Assembly (NCBI GenBank): GCA_964606165.1
Contig: CAZSFQ010000010.1
Location: 1 to 57,459, forward strand
Reading direction: 5' to 3'
Length of the DNA stretch: 57,459 nucleotides
DNA from: UBA4923 sp964606165
GTDB lineage: Bacteria > Bacillota > Clostridia > Saccharofermentanales > DTU023
Notes under the pieces: generated by a model
Told to the model about the DNA's origin: nothing
The model's database searches: none
Seen by the model: the letters and a program-made list of their open reading frames with translations, nothing else
Program-made: the position numbers and the translations under genes
Part shown: positions 33,262-41,420 of the stretch, in pieces
How positions within the stretch are numbered: position 1 is the stretch's first letter
Layout of the letters: every line of letters starts with the position of its first letter

Positions 33262-33797
33262 GATTCTCGCGTAAGGTTTTCGCGGGGGACTTCCAATTCA
33301 TCCAGCAGGGAAAGCAGCCGTCCCCGGATGCTTTCTCTTTCTTTGTCCGGGAGATCGTCCGGCGCGACATATTCCAGCTCAATAAAATGTCCCAGCCCCT
33401 CTACATGATCAAGGCAAAGCGTGATCTTCCCATCTTTCCCCCTGCCCTGGTATTCACTTCGCTTTTTGTCGACGGTCAGGATGACGGTGTAACCCAGGGC
33501 GGCCAGCAGAGCCTGGGTTTTGTCAGCGTTGCCCACTTCTGTTTCCAGTTCGACGCGGGTATTGGACATGGCGTCGATCTTGGGTCCCTTATAAGTCAGC
33601 AGTCCTGCGGTTTCTTCAAGGTCTTGCCTGCGGATGCGGAGCGCTTCGTCCGTTTCTTTGAAATCGCGATCGGGCGCCTGGAAATAGATATCGCGCTCCT
33701 CAAGGGTCCGGCACGGGGAAAATGCCGCATCAAGTCTTTCTTTCAGGCCGGGGACTGTTTGGGGTTCAAGTCTTGCTTTCAGTTCAATTTCCAGCAT
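33225..33797 (-). CDS. CYTH-domain protein (class IV adenylate cyclase-like)
   Basis: A 190-residue CYTH-fold protein. The family ExExK motif is at the very N-terminus (EIELK, E3-x-E5-x-K7), followed by ALRIRRQ, LLTYKGPK, VELETEV and FIELEYV, the alternating basic and acidic strands of the tunnel. Members hydrolyse or cyclise triphosphates (CyaB adenylate cyclase, thiamine triphosphatase). AAGGAGAG precedes the ATG at 33797; the longer frame to 33899 is not used. It is convergent with and overlaps the HAD gene. A tripolyphosphatase-type activity is as likely as cyclase. Confidence 0.82.
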   Translation of the reverse strand: MLEIELKARLEPQTVPGLKERLDAAFSPCRTLEERDIYFQAPDRDFKETDEALRIRRQDLEETAGLLTYKGPKIDAMSNTRVELETEVGNADKTQALLAALGYTVILTVDKKRSEYQGRGKDGKITLCLDHVEGLGHFIELEYVAPDDLPDKERESIRGRLLSLLDELEVPRENLTRESYLELLIQRAMS

Positions 33798-33937
33798 GGG
33801 TTTCTCTCCTTGGAGGATCAGCTTGCCCCGATCATACGCCCCATTTGGGTGATAAGGCAAACCTCTTGCCATTGAGGGATTAAGCATATAATATGGCAAG
33901 GACAGAGCCGGGAGGGGCGGTTTGAATAGGGGGCTTT

Positions 33938-34291
33938 ATGGCCAAATATGAAAGACAGTTGACGGGGAGCTTTGACGCCCTGCTCGATCACCTGCACCAG
34001 GACATCACCCGGGGCAGCGTCTCGGCTTCTTATGAAGACGGCAGCGATTTCGTCATGGGGCCAATCCGGGTCGCGGTACGCGTCTATGAACGCTACAGCT
34101 GGTTCGGAGGCAACCGGGTCAGCTTAAACCTCACGGTCGTGGGGGAGGGCAGCCGGCTCTACGTATCGGCCATTACCTCCGGTGGGAGTCAGGCTGTTTT
34201 CTTCAAAATCAACACCTTGGGAGAAGGAGCTTTCCTGGATCGATGCATTGAATCGGTCGAAGATTATATGAAACAGGCAGGCTCCTATTAG
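33938..34291 (+). CDS. DUF6054-type small protein
   Basis: A 117-residue protein resembling DUF6054 members: GSFDALLDHLHQDI at the start, a beta-rich middle (VAVRVYERYSWFGGNRVSLNLTVVG) and a C-terminal helix. GGGGG precedes the ATG. No signal peptide or catalytic motif is visible. Function unknown. Confidence 0.65.
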   Translation: MAKYERQLTGSFDALLDHLHQDITRGSVSASYEDGSDFVMGPIRVAVRVYERYSWFGGNRVSLNLTVVGEGSRLYVSAITSGGSQAVFFKINTLGEGAFLDRCIESVEDYMKQAGSY

Positions 34292-34356
34292 CCGAAACAT
34301 CCTCGCGTTTTAATGAATTTTCTGCTCTTTAAGGGGCTTTGTTCATAGTTTGTTTC

Positions 34357-34386
34357 TTGACCTTGTACAAAAGACACCTGTAAAAT
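34357..34386 (+). promoter_or_regulatory. Promoter candidate for acyl-CoA synthetase gene
   Basis: TTGACC (34357-34362), 18-base spacer, TAAAAT (34381-34386), 40 bases before the start codon. Confidence 0.5.
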
Positions 34387-34426
34387 TAAAAATCAGTCTT
34401 ATAAAGGACGTAGGGAGGAACAACCC

Positions 34427-36208
34427 ATGAGTAAAACTATCTATAAATATCCTTTGGTGGATGTGCGGGAGATTACTGATCTGCGCGACATGCTCCGCCA
34501 AAGTGAGAAACTTTATGCTGACAAGACGGCCTACTGGACCAAGGATCCCATTGCCGCGCGCCAGATCGCGCCGGGCTCCCGGGAGGCCATGGAACTCAAG
34601 ATTGACCATAAGAGGCCCTATCTGCCCATCACCTACCAACAGTTCGCGGATGACGTCCGCGCCCTTGGCACCGGTTTGATGAAGCTTGGAGTGAACGAAA
34701 AGAGCCGTGTCGCCATCTACGCGGAAACGCGTTATGAATGGTATGTGACCTATCTGGCAGTCGTCAATGGTTTAGCCGTGGTGGTGCCCCTTGACAAGGA
34801 GCAGCCCGCCAATGAGGTGGTCAACCTGGTGACCAGCTCGGAGACAGACATTCTCCTCTTTTCCAAGAGTAAAAAAGAGGTCGTCGACAGTGTCCGGGAC
34901 CGGATTCCCGGCGTCAGGCACTACATCGGATTCGATCTTCCGCGGGAAGGTGAAACCGACCTTTACTTCTGGGATATTCTGCAGGAAGGCGCCAAGGCAC
35001 TGGAGGAGGGCGATACAGCCTATGAAGATCTGCCGCTGGATCCGGAGGCCATGCAGATCTTGCTCTTTACATCAGGGACGACCTCCAATCCCAAGGCCGT
35101 TATGCTGAGCCACAAGAATATCTGCAAGAACCTCATGGGCATGTGCTCCATGGTCAATATCGACGAAAATGACACCTTCCTGTCGGTCTTGCCCTTGCAC
35201 CACACCTATGAGTGTACCTGCGGTTATCTCTGCCCGCTTTACCGCGGCTGCTCCGTCGCTGTCTGCGAGGGCCTGCGCTACATCGTTCCCAACATGCAGG
35301 AGGCCAAGCCCACCATCGTCCTGGTCGTGCCCCTCATGATGGAGGCCTTCCACCGGGGCGTGATGAAGAAGGTCAAAAGTGATCCCAAGCTGGCCAAAAA
35401 ATTCAATTTCGGATTGAAGCTGACCAAGGCCCTGCGCAAGGTCGGCATCGATCTTCGCCGCAAGATCTTTGATTCAGTCCACGAAAATTTCGGCGGCAAT
35501 ATCCGGCTCCTGATCGCCGGAGGCGCCGCCATCGCGCCCGAACTCATGGCCGACATGCAGGACCTGGGGTTCGGCTGCATCCAGGGATACGGGCTCACGG
35601 AATGCGCGCCTATCCTGGCTCTGAACCGCACCCATTATTTCAATAACCGGTCGGCCGGCCTGCCTTTGCCGGGCGTGGACGTCAAGATCCTCGATCCGGA
35701 CGAGAACGGCATCGGAGAGATCGCGGGCCGCGGTGACAACGTCATGCTGGGCTACTACAAAAACGAAGAGGCGACCCGTGAGGTTATTGATGAGGAGGGC
35801 TTCTTCCACACCGGTGACTTCGGTTATCTGGATGAGAACAACTTTGTCATCATCACAGGACGCAAAGCCAATATCATTGTCACCAAGAACGGTAAGAATA
35901 TCTTCCCCGAGGAAATCGAGTTCCTGCTGACCCAGCACCCGCTGATCGCGGAAGCCGTCGTATCAGGCAAGGAAAGAAAAGACGGTGACAGTCTGATCCA
36001 TGCCGAGATCTTCCCCGACCGTGAGGCCGTCGACGAAGATCCTGAGCTGAAGGGCCTGCCCCTGACTGACGACAAGATCAAGGACAAGTTATCTGAAGTG
36101 GTCAAAGACGTGAATGCCGGTCTGATCAACTACAAGGCCGTCCGCTCCATCAGCCTGCGGGATACGGAGTTCCCCAAGACGACGGCAAAAAAAATCATCA
36201 GACACTGA
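34427..36208 (+). CDS. Long-chain acyl-CoA synthetase (AMP-forming)
   Basis: A 593-residue ANL-superfamily ligase. The AMP-binding P-loop LLFTSGTTSNPKAVML is near residues 212-227, YGLTECAP follows, then TGDFGYLDENNFVIITGRKANIIVTKNGKNIFPEEIE (the hinge and A8 motif). The catalytic Lys region at the C-terminus is KTTAKKIIRH. It activates fatty acids as acyl-AMP and transfers them to CoA at the cytoplasmic membrane face. GGGAGG precedes the ATG. It is monocistronic, with its own promoter candidate and a strong terminator at 36235. The chain-length preference is not evident. Confidence 0.9.
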   Translation: MSKTIYKYPLVDVREITDLRDMLRQSEKLYADKTAYWTKDPIAARQIAPGSREAMELKIDHKRPYLPITYQQFADDVRALGTGLMKLGVNEKSRVAIYAETRYEWYVTYLAVVNGLAVVVPLDKEQPANEVVNLVTSSETDILLFSKSKKEVVDSVRDRIPGVRHYIGFDLPREGETDLYFWDILQEGAKALEEGDTAYEDLPLDPEAMQILLFTSGTTSNPKAVMLSHKNICKNLMGMCSMVNIDENDTFLSVLPLHHTYECTCGYLCPLYRGCSVAVCEGLRYIVPNMQEAKPTIVLVVPLMMEAFHRGVMKKVKSDPKLAKKFNFGLKLTKALRKVGIDLRRKIFDSVHENFGGNIRLLIAGGAAIAPELMADMQDLGFGCIQGYGLTECAPILALNRTHYFNNRSAGLPLPGVDVKILDPDENGIGEIAGRGDNVMLGYYKNEEATREVIDEEGFFHTGDFGYLDENNFVIITGRKANIIVTKNGKNIFPEEIEFLLTQHPLIAEAVVSGKERKDGDSLIHAEIFPDREAVDEDPELKGLPLTDDKIKDKLSEVVKDVNAGLINYKAVRSISLRDTEFPKTTAKKIIRH

Positions 36209-36234
36209 CCGATGACCTGATGAATCATGAAAAT

Positions 36235-36269
36235 GGGCCGTCTCATCCGGAGACGGCCCCTCTTTTTTT
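36235..36269. terminator. Bidirectional terminator between acs and glnS
   Basis: GGGCCGTCTC-atccg-GAGACGGCCC, then a run of seven T residues on the plus strand. On the minus strand the same stem follows the glnS stop and is followed by ATTTTCAT. The T-run overlaps the glnS stop codon. Confidence 0.88.
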
Positions 36270-38004
36270 ACGAAGGCCTGTACGAATCCTTGAGCTTGAC
36301 CGACCGGTTGAAGACCAGCTTTTCATCGCTTGTGTCAAGGCTGTCGTGAATGAAGTAGCCCAGCCGCATGAACTGATAACCGATGTGCGACCTGTCTTCT
36401 TTCAGCCAGGGTTCGACATAGGCGTCATCGATCACCACCAGTGAATCGGGGTTCAGGAGCTCATGGTAATCCCGCTCATCGTCATCCGGCGCCTCCACGG
36501 TGAAAAGGTGGTCATAGAGTCTGACCCGGGCTTTGACCGCGGTCACCTGGTCAAGCCAATGGATGGTACCTCTGATTTTTTGGCCTTCCCGCGCTGAACC
36601 GCCCCTGGTTTCCGGGTCGTATTTAGCCAGTACCTCCGTAATCCTGCCATCATCGTCCTTGACGCAGCCGGTGCAATGGATGATGTAGCTGCCCCGAAGC
36701 CTCACCCGGTTGCCGGGGAAGAGGCGGTAGTATTTTTTCGGGGGATCCTCTTCAAAATCGCCGCGTTCAATCAGGAGATGACGTGAGAATGTAATGTCGT
36801 GTGTGCCGGAGTTGGGATCACCGGGCAGGTTTTCAACGGAGAAGGTCTCCTGCCGGTCTTCGGGGTAGTTGGTGATGGTCAGCTGGATGGGATCGAGAAC
36901 AGCCATGGCCCGTGGGGCCCGCTTATTGAGGTCTTCTCTCAGACAGTGCTCCAGGAAACGGATGTCGACCATGCTGGGCACCTTGGAGACACCATTTCTC
37001 TCATTGAAGTCGCGGATGGCACGCGGTGTATAACCCCGGCGCCTCAAACCGCAAAGGGTGGGGAGGCGGGGGTCGTTCCAGCCATCGACCAGGCCCTCTT
37101 CAACCAGGGACCGCAATTTTCGCTTACTCATGACCGTATAGTTGATGTCAAGACGCGCGAATTCAATCTGCCGCGTTTTAACGGGAAGCGAACAGTGGTC
37201 AATGACCCAATCGAAAAGGGGGCGGTGGTCTTCAAACTCAAGTGAGCAAAGTGAGTGGGTTATGTGCTCCAGGGAGTCACTGATGGGGTGGGCAAAATCG
37301 TACATGGGATAGATACACCAATCATCACCTGTCTGATGGTGCCGGGCGTGCTGGATGCGGTAAATAACCGGGTCACGCATATTCATATTTCCGGAACTCA
37401 TATCAATTTTGGCCCGGAGTGTATAGCGGCCATCCTCGAACTCACCGGCCCGCATGCGCTCGAAAAGATCCAGGCTTTCTTCCCTGGGCCGGTTGCGCCA
37501 GGGGCTTTCGACACCGGGGGAGGTCAGGGTCCCTCTTGACTCACGGACCTGCTCCGCCGTCTGTTCGCAGACAAAGGCCAGGTCTTTTTGGATCAGTTCC
37601 TTCGCGTAGCCGTAAATTTCCTCAAAGTAATCGGACGCGTGGAAGAAACGGTCATCCCAATCGTAGCCAAGCCAATGGATATCATCCTTGATGGCCTGAA
37701 CGAATGCTTCATCCTCCTTGACGGGGTTGGTGTCATCCATGCGAAGATTGCAAAGGCCGCCGAAAAGCTCTGCCGTTCCGAAGTCGATGATGATGGCCTT
37801 GGCATGGCCGATGTGGAGGTAGCCGTTGGGTTCGGGCGGGAAACGCGTATGAACGGGGAGGCCTTCAGACCGGCCCCCCGGCCCGACATCTTTTTCGACT
37901 TCGTCAAGGATGAAGTGTGAGATGGTGTTGCCTGTATAGGTTTCTTCCTCAGGGGTTACGCCCGTCACAAGGCCGGGCATCTGTTTTGTCTCTTTGTTTT
38001 CCAT
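36268..38004 (-). CDS. glnS: Glutaminyl-tRNA synthetase
   Basis: A 578-residue class I aminoacyl-tRNA synthetase. The HIGH motif is at residues 64-67 (GYLHIGHAKA) and the KMSKS equivalent is VMSKRKL. FPPEPNG, WLGYDWDDRFFHASDYFEEIY and the two anticodon-binding beta-barrels at the C-terminus match GlnRS, not GluRS. It charges tRNA-Gln directly. It starts 13 bases after gltX in the same operon; only a weak AGG lies upstream of ATG. Direct GlnRS is uncommon in Clostridia, many of which use the GatCAB amidotransferase route, so this gene may derive from transfer. Confidence 0.93.
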   Translation of the reverse strand: MENKETKQMPGLVTGVTPEEETYTGNTISHFILDEVEKDVGPGGRSEGLPVHTRFPPEPNGYLHIGHAKAIIIDFGTAELFGGLCNLRMDDTNPVKEDEAFVQAIKDDIHWLGYDWDDRFFHASDYFEEIYGYAKELIQKDLAFVCEQTAEQVRESRGTLTSPGVESPWRNRPREESLDLFERMRAGEFEDGRYTLRAKIDMSSGNMNMRDPVIYRIQHARHHQTGDDWCIYPMYDFAHPISDSLEHITHSLCSLEFEDHRPLFDWVIDHCSLPVKTRQIEFARLDINYTVMSKRKLRSLVEEGLVDGWNDPRLPTLCGLRRRGYTPRAIRDFNERNGVSKVPSMVDIRFLEHCLREDLNKRAPRAMAVLDPIQLTITNYPEDRQETFSVENLPGDPNSGTHDITFSRHLLIERGDFEEDPPKKYYRLFPGNRVRLRGSYIIHCTGCVKDDDGRITEVLAKYDPETRGGSAREGQKIRGTIHWLDQVTAVKARVRLYDHLFTVEAPDDDERDYHELLNPDSLVVIDDAYVEPWLKEDRSHIGYQFMRLGYFIHDSLDTSDEKLVFNRSVKLKDSYRPS

Positions 38005-38017
38005 GCTTATCTATGCC

Positions 38018-39505
38018 TCATGTTAAAAAATCGATTACTCTTTCAAGCCGTTCAAGCGACTCAGCGCGGCCCAGGATCAGAGCTGTTTCGATGGCTCCGC
38101 CCGGGGTGACCTGCTGGGCGGCAAGACCGGCCCGTAACGAGCCCATCAGTTGGCCTTTTTTCAGGTCCAGCGCCTGGCCCGCTTCTTCCAGCAAGTTATC
38201 AAGACCCGTCTCGCTCCAATCTTCCAGCGATCGTAACCTGGGAAAGATTGCTTCAAGGATGCCAGCCGCCTTGTCGGCGTCGAGCTTTGCCCGCTTGTTA
38301 AAGAAGAGTTCCCTGGAAAGTGGCAGCCGTTCGGTAAGGAACCGGATCATGGCGGGGATGTCGGACAGCTTGGTTACGCGCGGCTGCAGAACTTCCGCCA
38401 GCTTGTCCGGGTCGTAGGGCCTGTCTCCGAAACAGGGGCCGGCTATTTCCTGGACCCGTTTTTTCCAGCTGTCAAAGGGCATGGCCCGGATGTACTGCTC
38501 ATTCATCCAATTCAACTTGGGGTATGAAAATACAGCCGGCGCCTTATTGATGCCTTCAACGCGGAAGATTTGCTCGAGCTCTCCCAATGAAAAAATCTCC
38601 TCCGTTTCGTCACCGGGGGCCCAGCCGAGAAAAGCAATCATGTTGACAATAGCTTCCGGCAGGTAGCCGTCTTTCACCAGGTCGTCAAAACCAGTGGAAC
38701 CGTGACGTTTGGAGAGCTTTTTGCCGTCCCCGCCGACGATCAGGGGCAGGTGGACAAAATGCGGGATCTCCCAGCCAAAGGATTCGTAAAGCAGGCAGTA
38801 TTTGGGTGTCGAGGAAAGGTATTCGGAGCCACGGACGATATGGGTGATTTCCATCAGGTGATCGTCAACAACATTGGCAAAATTGTAGGTGGGGTAACCG
38901 TCCGACTTGAGAAGTATCTGGTCTTCCAACTCCCTGTTCATGACCGCGATGGTACCGTAGACATCGTCCGTGAAAGAAGTCTCACCGTCAAGCGGCATCT
39001 TCTGCCGGACAACGTAAGCTTCGCCGGACCGGATCCGTTCCTGAGCGGTTCCGGGATCGATGCCCCTGCAGCGGCGGTCGTAGCCGAACGACTCGGTTTC
39101 TTCGCCGTCTTCGTTCAGGGTCACGGTCCGCGAAGCGCAAAAACAGGGATAGGCGTCACCTTTGGCGATCAGCTGCTCAGCGTATTTCCTGTAAAGAGGA
39201 AGCCGTTCGCTTTGTGTATAAGGGCCGTTGGGGCCGCCGATGTCAGGGCCTTCGTCGTGGTACAGGCCGCATTGGCTCAAGGTTTTATAAATCACTTCAA
39301 CAGCGCCTTCAACATAGCGTTCGCGATCGGTGTCCTCAATCCGCAAGATGAAAGCGCCGTCCCTTGACCGGGCGATCAGGTATTCATAAAGGGCCGACCG
39401 GAGATTGCCGATATGCATGATGCCGGTCGGGCTTGGAGCGAATCGTGTCTTTACTTTTCTTGTCATCATTGGCAGCTGAACCTGGTTGAAAAATCGTTTC
39501 CTCAT
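38018..39505 (-). CDS. gltX: Glutamyl-tRNA synthetase
   Basis: A 495-residue class I synthetase. The N-terminus has TRFAPSPTGIMHIGNLRSALY (HIGH variant at 31-34), RIEDTDRER follows, and the second signature is KLSKRHGSTGF. The C-terminal helical anticodon domain is of the bacterial GluRS type. It charges tRNA-Glu. ATG at 39505 has AGGA seven bases upstream; ATGs at 39469 and 39466 are alternatives that begin just before the conserved core. It is followed by glnS. Whether this GluRS also misacylates tRNA-Gln cannot be read from sequence, but the partner GlnRS makes a discriminating enzyme likely. Confidence 0.93.
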   Translation of the reverse strand: MRKRFFNQVQLPMMTRKVKTRFAPSPTGIMHIGNLRSALYEYLIARSRDGAFILRIEDTDRERYVEGAVEVIYKTLSQCGLYHDEGPDIGGPNGPYTQSERLPLYRKYAEQLIAKGDAYPCFCASRTVTLNEDGEETESFGYDRRCRGIDPGTAQERIRSGEAYVVRQKMPLDGETSFTDDVYGTIAVMNRELEDQILLKSDGYPTYNFANVVDDHLMEITHIVRGSEYLSSTPKYCLLYESFGWEIPHFVHLPLIVGGDGKKLSKRHGSTGFDDLVKDGYLPEAIVNMIAFLGWAPGDETEEIFSLGELEQIFRVEGINKAPAVFSYPKLNWMNEQYIRAMPFDSWKKRVQEIAGPCFGDRPYDPDKLAEVLQPRVTKLSDIPAMIRFLTERLPLSRELFFNKRAKLDADKAAGILEAIFPRLRSLEDWSETGLDNLLEEAGQALDLKKGQLMGSLRAGLAAQQVTPGGAIETALILGRAESLERLERVIDFLT

Positions 39506-39580
39506 AAATCAATCCTGATGATAACATAGAGAGGCGCGAAACTACCGCGGCAACGCTTGCCCCAAGGAGCGGCCCAAGCC

Positions 39581-40432
39581 ATGTTTGGATATGTCAGACC
39601 AGAAAAGCCGGATCTTCTAATACGTGACTTCACTGTATACAAAGCCGTCTATTGCGGGCTTTGCAAAAGCATTGGCCGCCGGTGCGGCCAGATCCCGCGG
39701 GCGGCGGTAACTTATGACATGACCTTCCTGTCCCTTCTTTTGCTGGCCTTGTCACCGGAGCGCGTCACCATGAACCAGGAGTCCTGCGTCTTGAATCCCT
39801 TTCGCAAGAAGCCGGTGGCGGGACCGGATCCGGTGCTCGAGTTTGCGGCTGACCTTTCATGCCTGCTGGCTTTCTATTCGGCAAAGGATGACGCCGCGGA
39901 CGAGCGGCCTGTCCGCGGGAGGATCGCGACCCTGCTTTTTTCACGCTCCGCCGGGAAAGTCAAAAAGCGCCACCCCGAGCTAAACACATGGATCAAGGAA
40001 AAACTGGACCGCTTGAATCAACTGGAAAAAGGTGATTCCACCGACGAGACGGCTGCCTGTTTCGGAGCGATTTTGAAAAGGATCTTTCTGGAGGGTTTTG
40101 CCCTGGTCCAAAGGGAGGATGACGGGTTGACCGCCCTGCTTCTGGGCGAGGCCGCAGAGGCGCTCGGCCGCTGGGTTTACCTTCTTGACGCCATCGACGA
40201 TCTGGAGCTTGACAGACGAAGGGGGAACCCCAACCATTTTTTGGCCCTGCCGGAAGATGAAGCGCTTTTGTCGGCGGAAGCCAAATTGCTTGAGGCGGAG
40301 GCGACGATAGACCGCAACCTTGCCCTGCTTACCTATGAGCAGTGGGGCGGACTCGTGTATAATATTGTGACGATTGGATTGCCGGCCACCAGGAAGCGCA
40401 TTTTGGCAGGTGAGCGGCTTCCCGCACTTTGA
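39581..40432 (+). CDS. DUF5685-family protein
   Basis: A 283-residue cytoplasmic, helical protein beginning MFGYVRPEKPDLLIRDF with the YCGLCKSIG Cys pair, the hallmark of DUF5685. A second conserved stretch is WVYLLDAIDDLELDRRRGNPNHF, with an acidic DAIDD cluster that resembles a metal or diphosphate site (terpenoid-synthase-like helices), though this is speculative. ATG at 39581 has AAGGAG upstream. It is followed 29 bases later by a J-domain gene, a pairing I recall in other Clostridia. Function unknown. Confidence 0.72.
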   Translation: MFGYVRPEKPDLLIRDFTVYKAVYCGLCKSIGRRCGQIPRAAVTYDMTFLSLLLLALSPERVTMNQESCVLNPFRKKPVAGPDPVLEFAADLSCLLAFYSAKDDAADERPVRGRIATLLFSRSAGKVKKRHPELNTWIKEKLDRLNQLEKGDSTDETAACFGAILKRIFLEGFALVQREDDGLTALLLGEAAEALGRWVYLLDAIDDLELDRRRGNPNHFLALPEDEALLSAEAKLLEAEATIDRNLALLTYEQWGGLVYNIVTIGLPATRKRILAGERLPAL

Positions 40433-40461
40433 TGGGAACAAAAGGCAACGCGGAGGATGAA

Positions 40462-40857
40462 ATGAGCAGCAACCCCTATGAAGTCCTGGGTGTCCCTCAT
40501 GGGGCGTCGGAAGAAACGGTTCGCGACGCTTACCGCGAACTTGTCAAAAAATACCATCCCGACCAGTTCGCGGATGCCAGGGCCAAGGAACTGGCCGAGG
40601 CCAAGATGCGGGAAATCAATGCGGCTTACGACGCCGTCACCCTGGGAAACCAACAACAGGCAACGCGCCCGGGCTGGGGTTACGGGCAGGCTGCCAACCA
40701 ACAAGCTCCTTATGGATCTCCTTACGGCGCACCCAATCAATCACCCTACTACCGTTCCAGGGGCGGCACGGACTCATGCTGCCAGACACTGACTTGCCTC
40801 TGTTGCGCCGACTCATGCTGTGAATGCATGGGCGGCGATCTTTGTCTTTGCTGTTAA
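40462..40857 (+). CDS. J-domain protein with Cys-rich tail
   Basis: A 131-residue protein. Residues 1-65 form a J domain with HPD at 32-34 (KKYHPDQF), which stimulates DnaK ATPase. A Gln/Pro/Tyr/Gly-rich linker follows. The last 26 residues hold ten Cys, including CCADSCCECMGGD, likely a metal site or disulfide or lipidation cluster. ATG at 40462 has GGAGG upstream; an earlier ATG at 40429 overlaps the previous gene. It probably recruits DnaK to a specific client, perhaps the DUF5685 protein encoded just upstream. Confidence 0.82.
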   Translation: MSSNPYEVLGVPHGASEETVRDAYRELVKKYHPDQFADARAKELAEAKMREINAAYDAVTLGNQQQATRPGWGYGQAANQQAPYGSPYGAPNQSPYYRSRGGTDSCCQTLTCLCCADSCCECMGGDLCLCC

Positions 40858-40868
40858 GACCTCAGGCC

Positions 40869-41417
40869 ATGGCAGCACGAAAGGGTGAATCTTCCAATCA
40901 CTCATACAGGATCGCAGCCGGCGCGCTGCTGACAGCCCTTTGCTGGCTTTTGCTGCTGGGGGCGGGCTTTCTTCCCACCGGCAGGCTCTTTGTGCTCATG
41001 ATCGCTTCTTTTGTTCTTGTGGTCGCGGGCCGTGAAACAGGGGTGGGCGGCGCCTTCCTGGTCTATCTGCTTTCCTCTCTTCTCGCCCTGCTGTCACCGG
41101 GGATCATTACTGCGGCGCAATTCGCGCTGTTTTTCGGGGTTTTGCCACTCCTCATCGTTTGGCTGAGACGCCTCAGCCGCCCCATCGTCGCCCGGCTTAT
41201 CACGCATGCCGTGATGACGGCCTTGCTCTTCGCCCTTGTTCTGCTTTTCGGATCTGAGATATTCGCCTTAAAATACGCGCCCTCTTCCTGGCTGATTACC
41301 GCGGGGATTCTGGCCGCCCTCCTCCAGCTTTTTCTTTTTATCTACCAGTACGCGCTGCGTCAATTTGAATTATTTTACGAGGAGCGGATCGCCCCCTTGA
41401 GGCGGCGCGACAGCTAG
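40869..41417 (+). CDS. Uncharacterised membrane protein
   Basis: About 182 residues with five or six transmembrane segments (ALLTALCWLLLLGAGF, LFVLMIASFVLVVAG, AFLVYLLSSLLALLS, AQFALFFGVLPLLIVWL, and two more) and a basic C-terminus. It resembles small conserved membrane proteins of Firmicutes annotated as DUF, but I cannot name one. ATG at 40869 is 11 bases after the J-domain gene, so cotranscription is likely. It is convergent with the next gene, with only three bases between stops. Confidence 0.6.
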   Translation: MAARKGESSNHSYRIAAGALLTALCWLLLLGAGFLPTGRLFVLMIASFVLVVAGRETGVGGAFLVYLLSSLLALLSPGIITAAQFALFFGVLPLLIVWLRRLSRPIVARLITHAVMTALLFALVLLFGSEIFALKYAPSSWLITAGILAALLQLFLFIYQYALRQFELFYEERIAPLRRRDS

Positions 41418-41420
41418 CGG

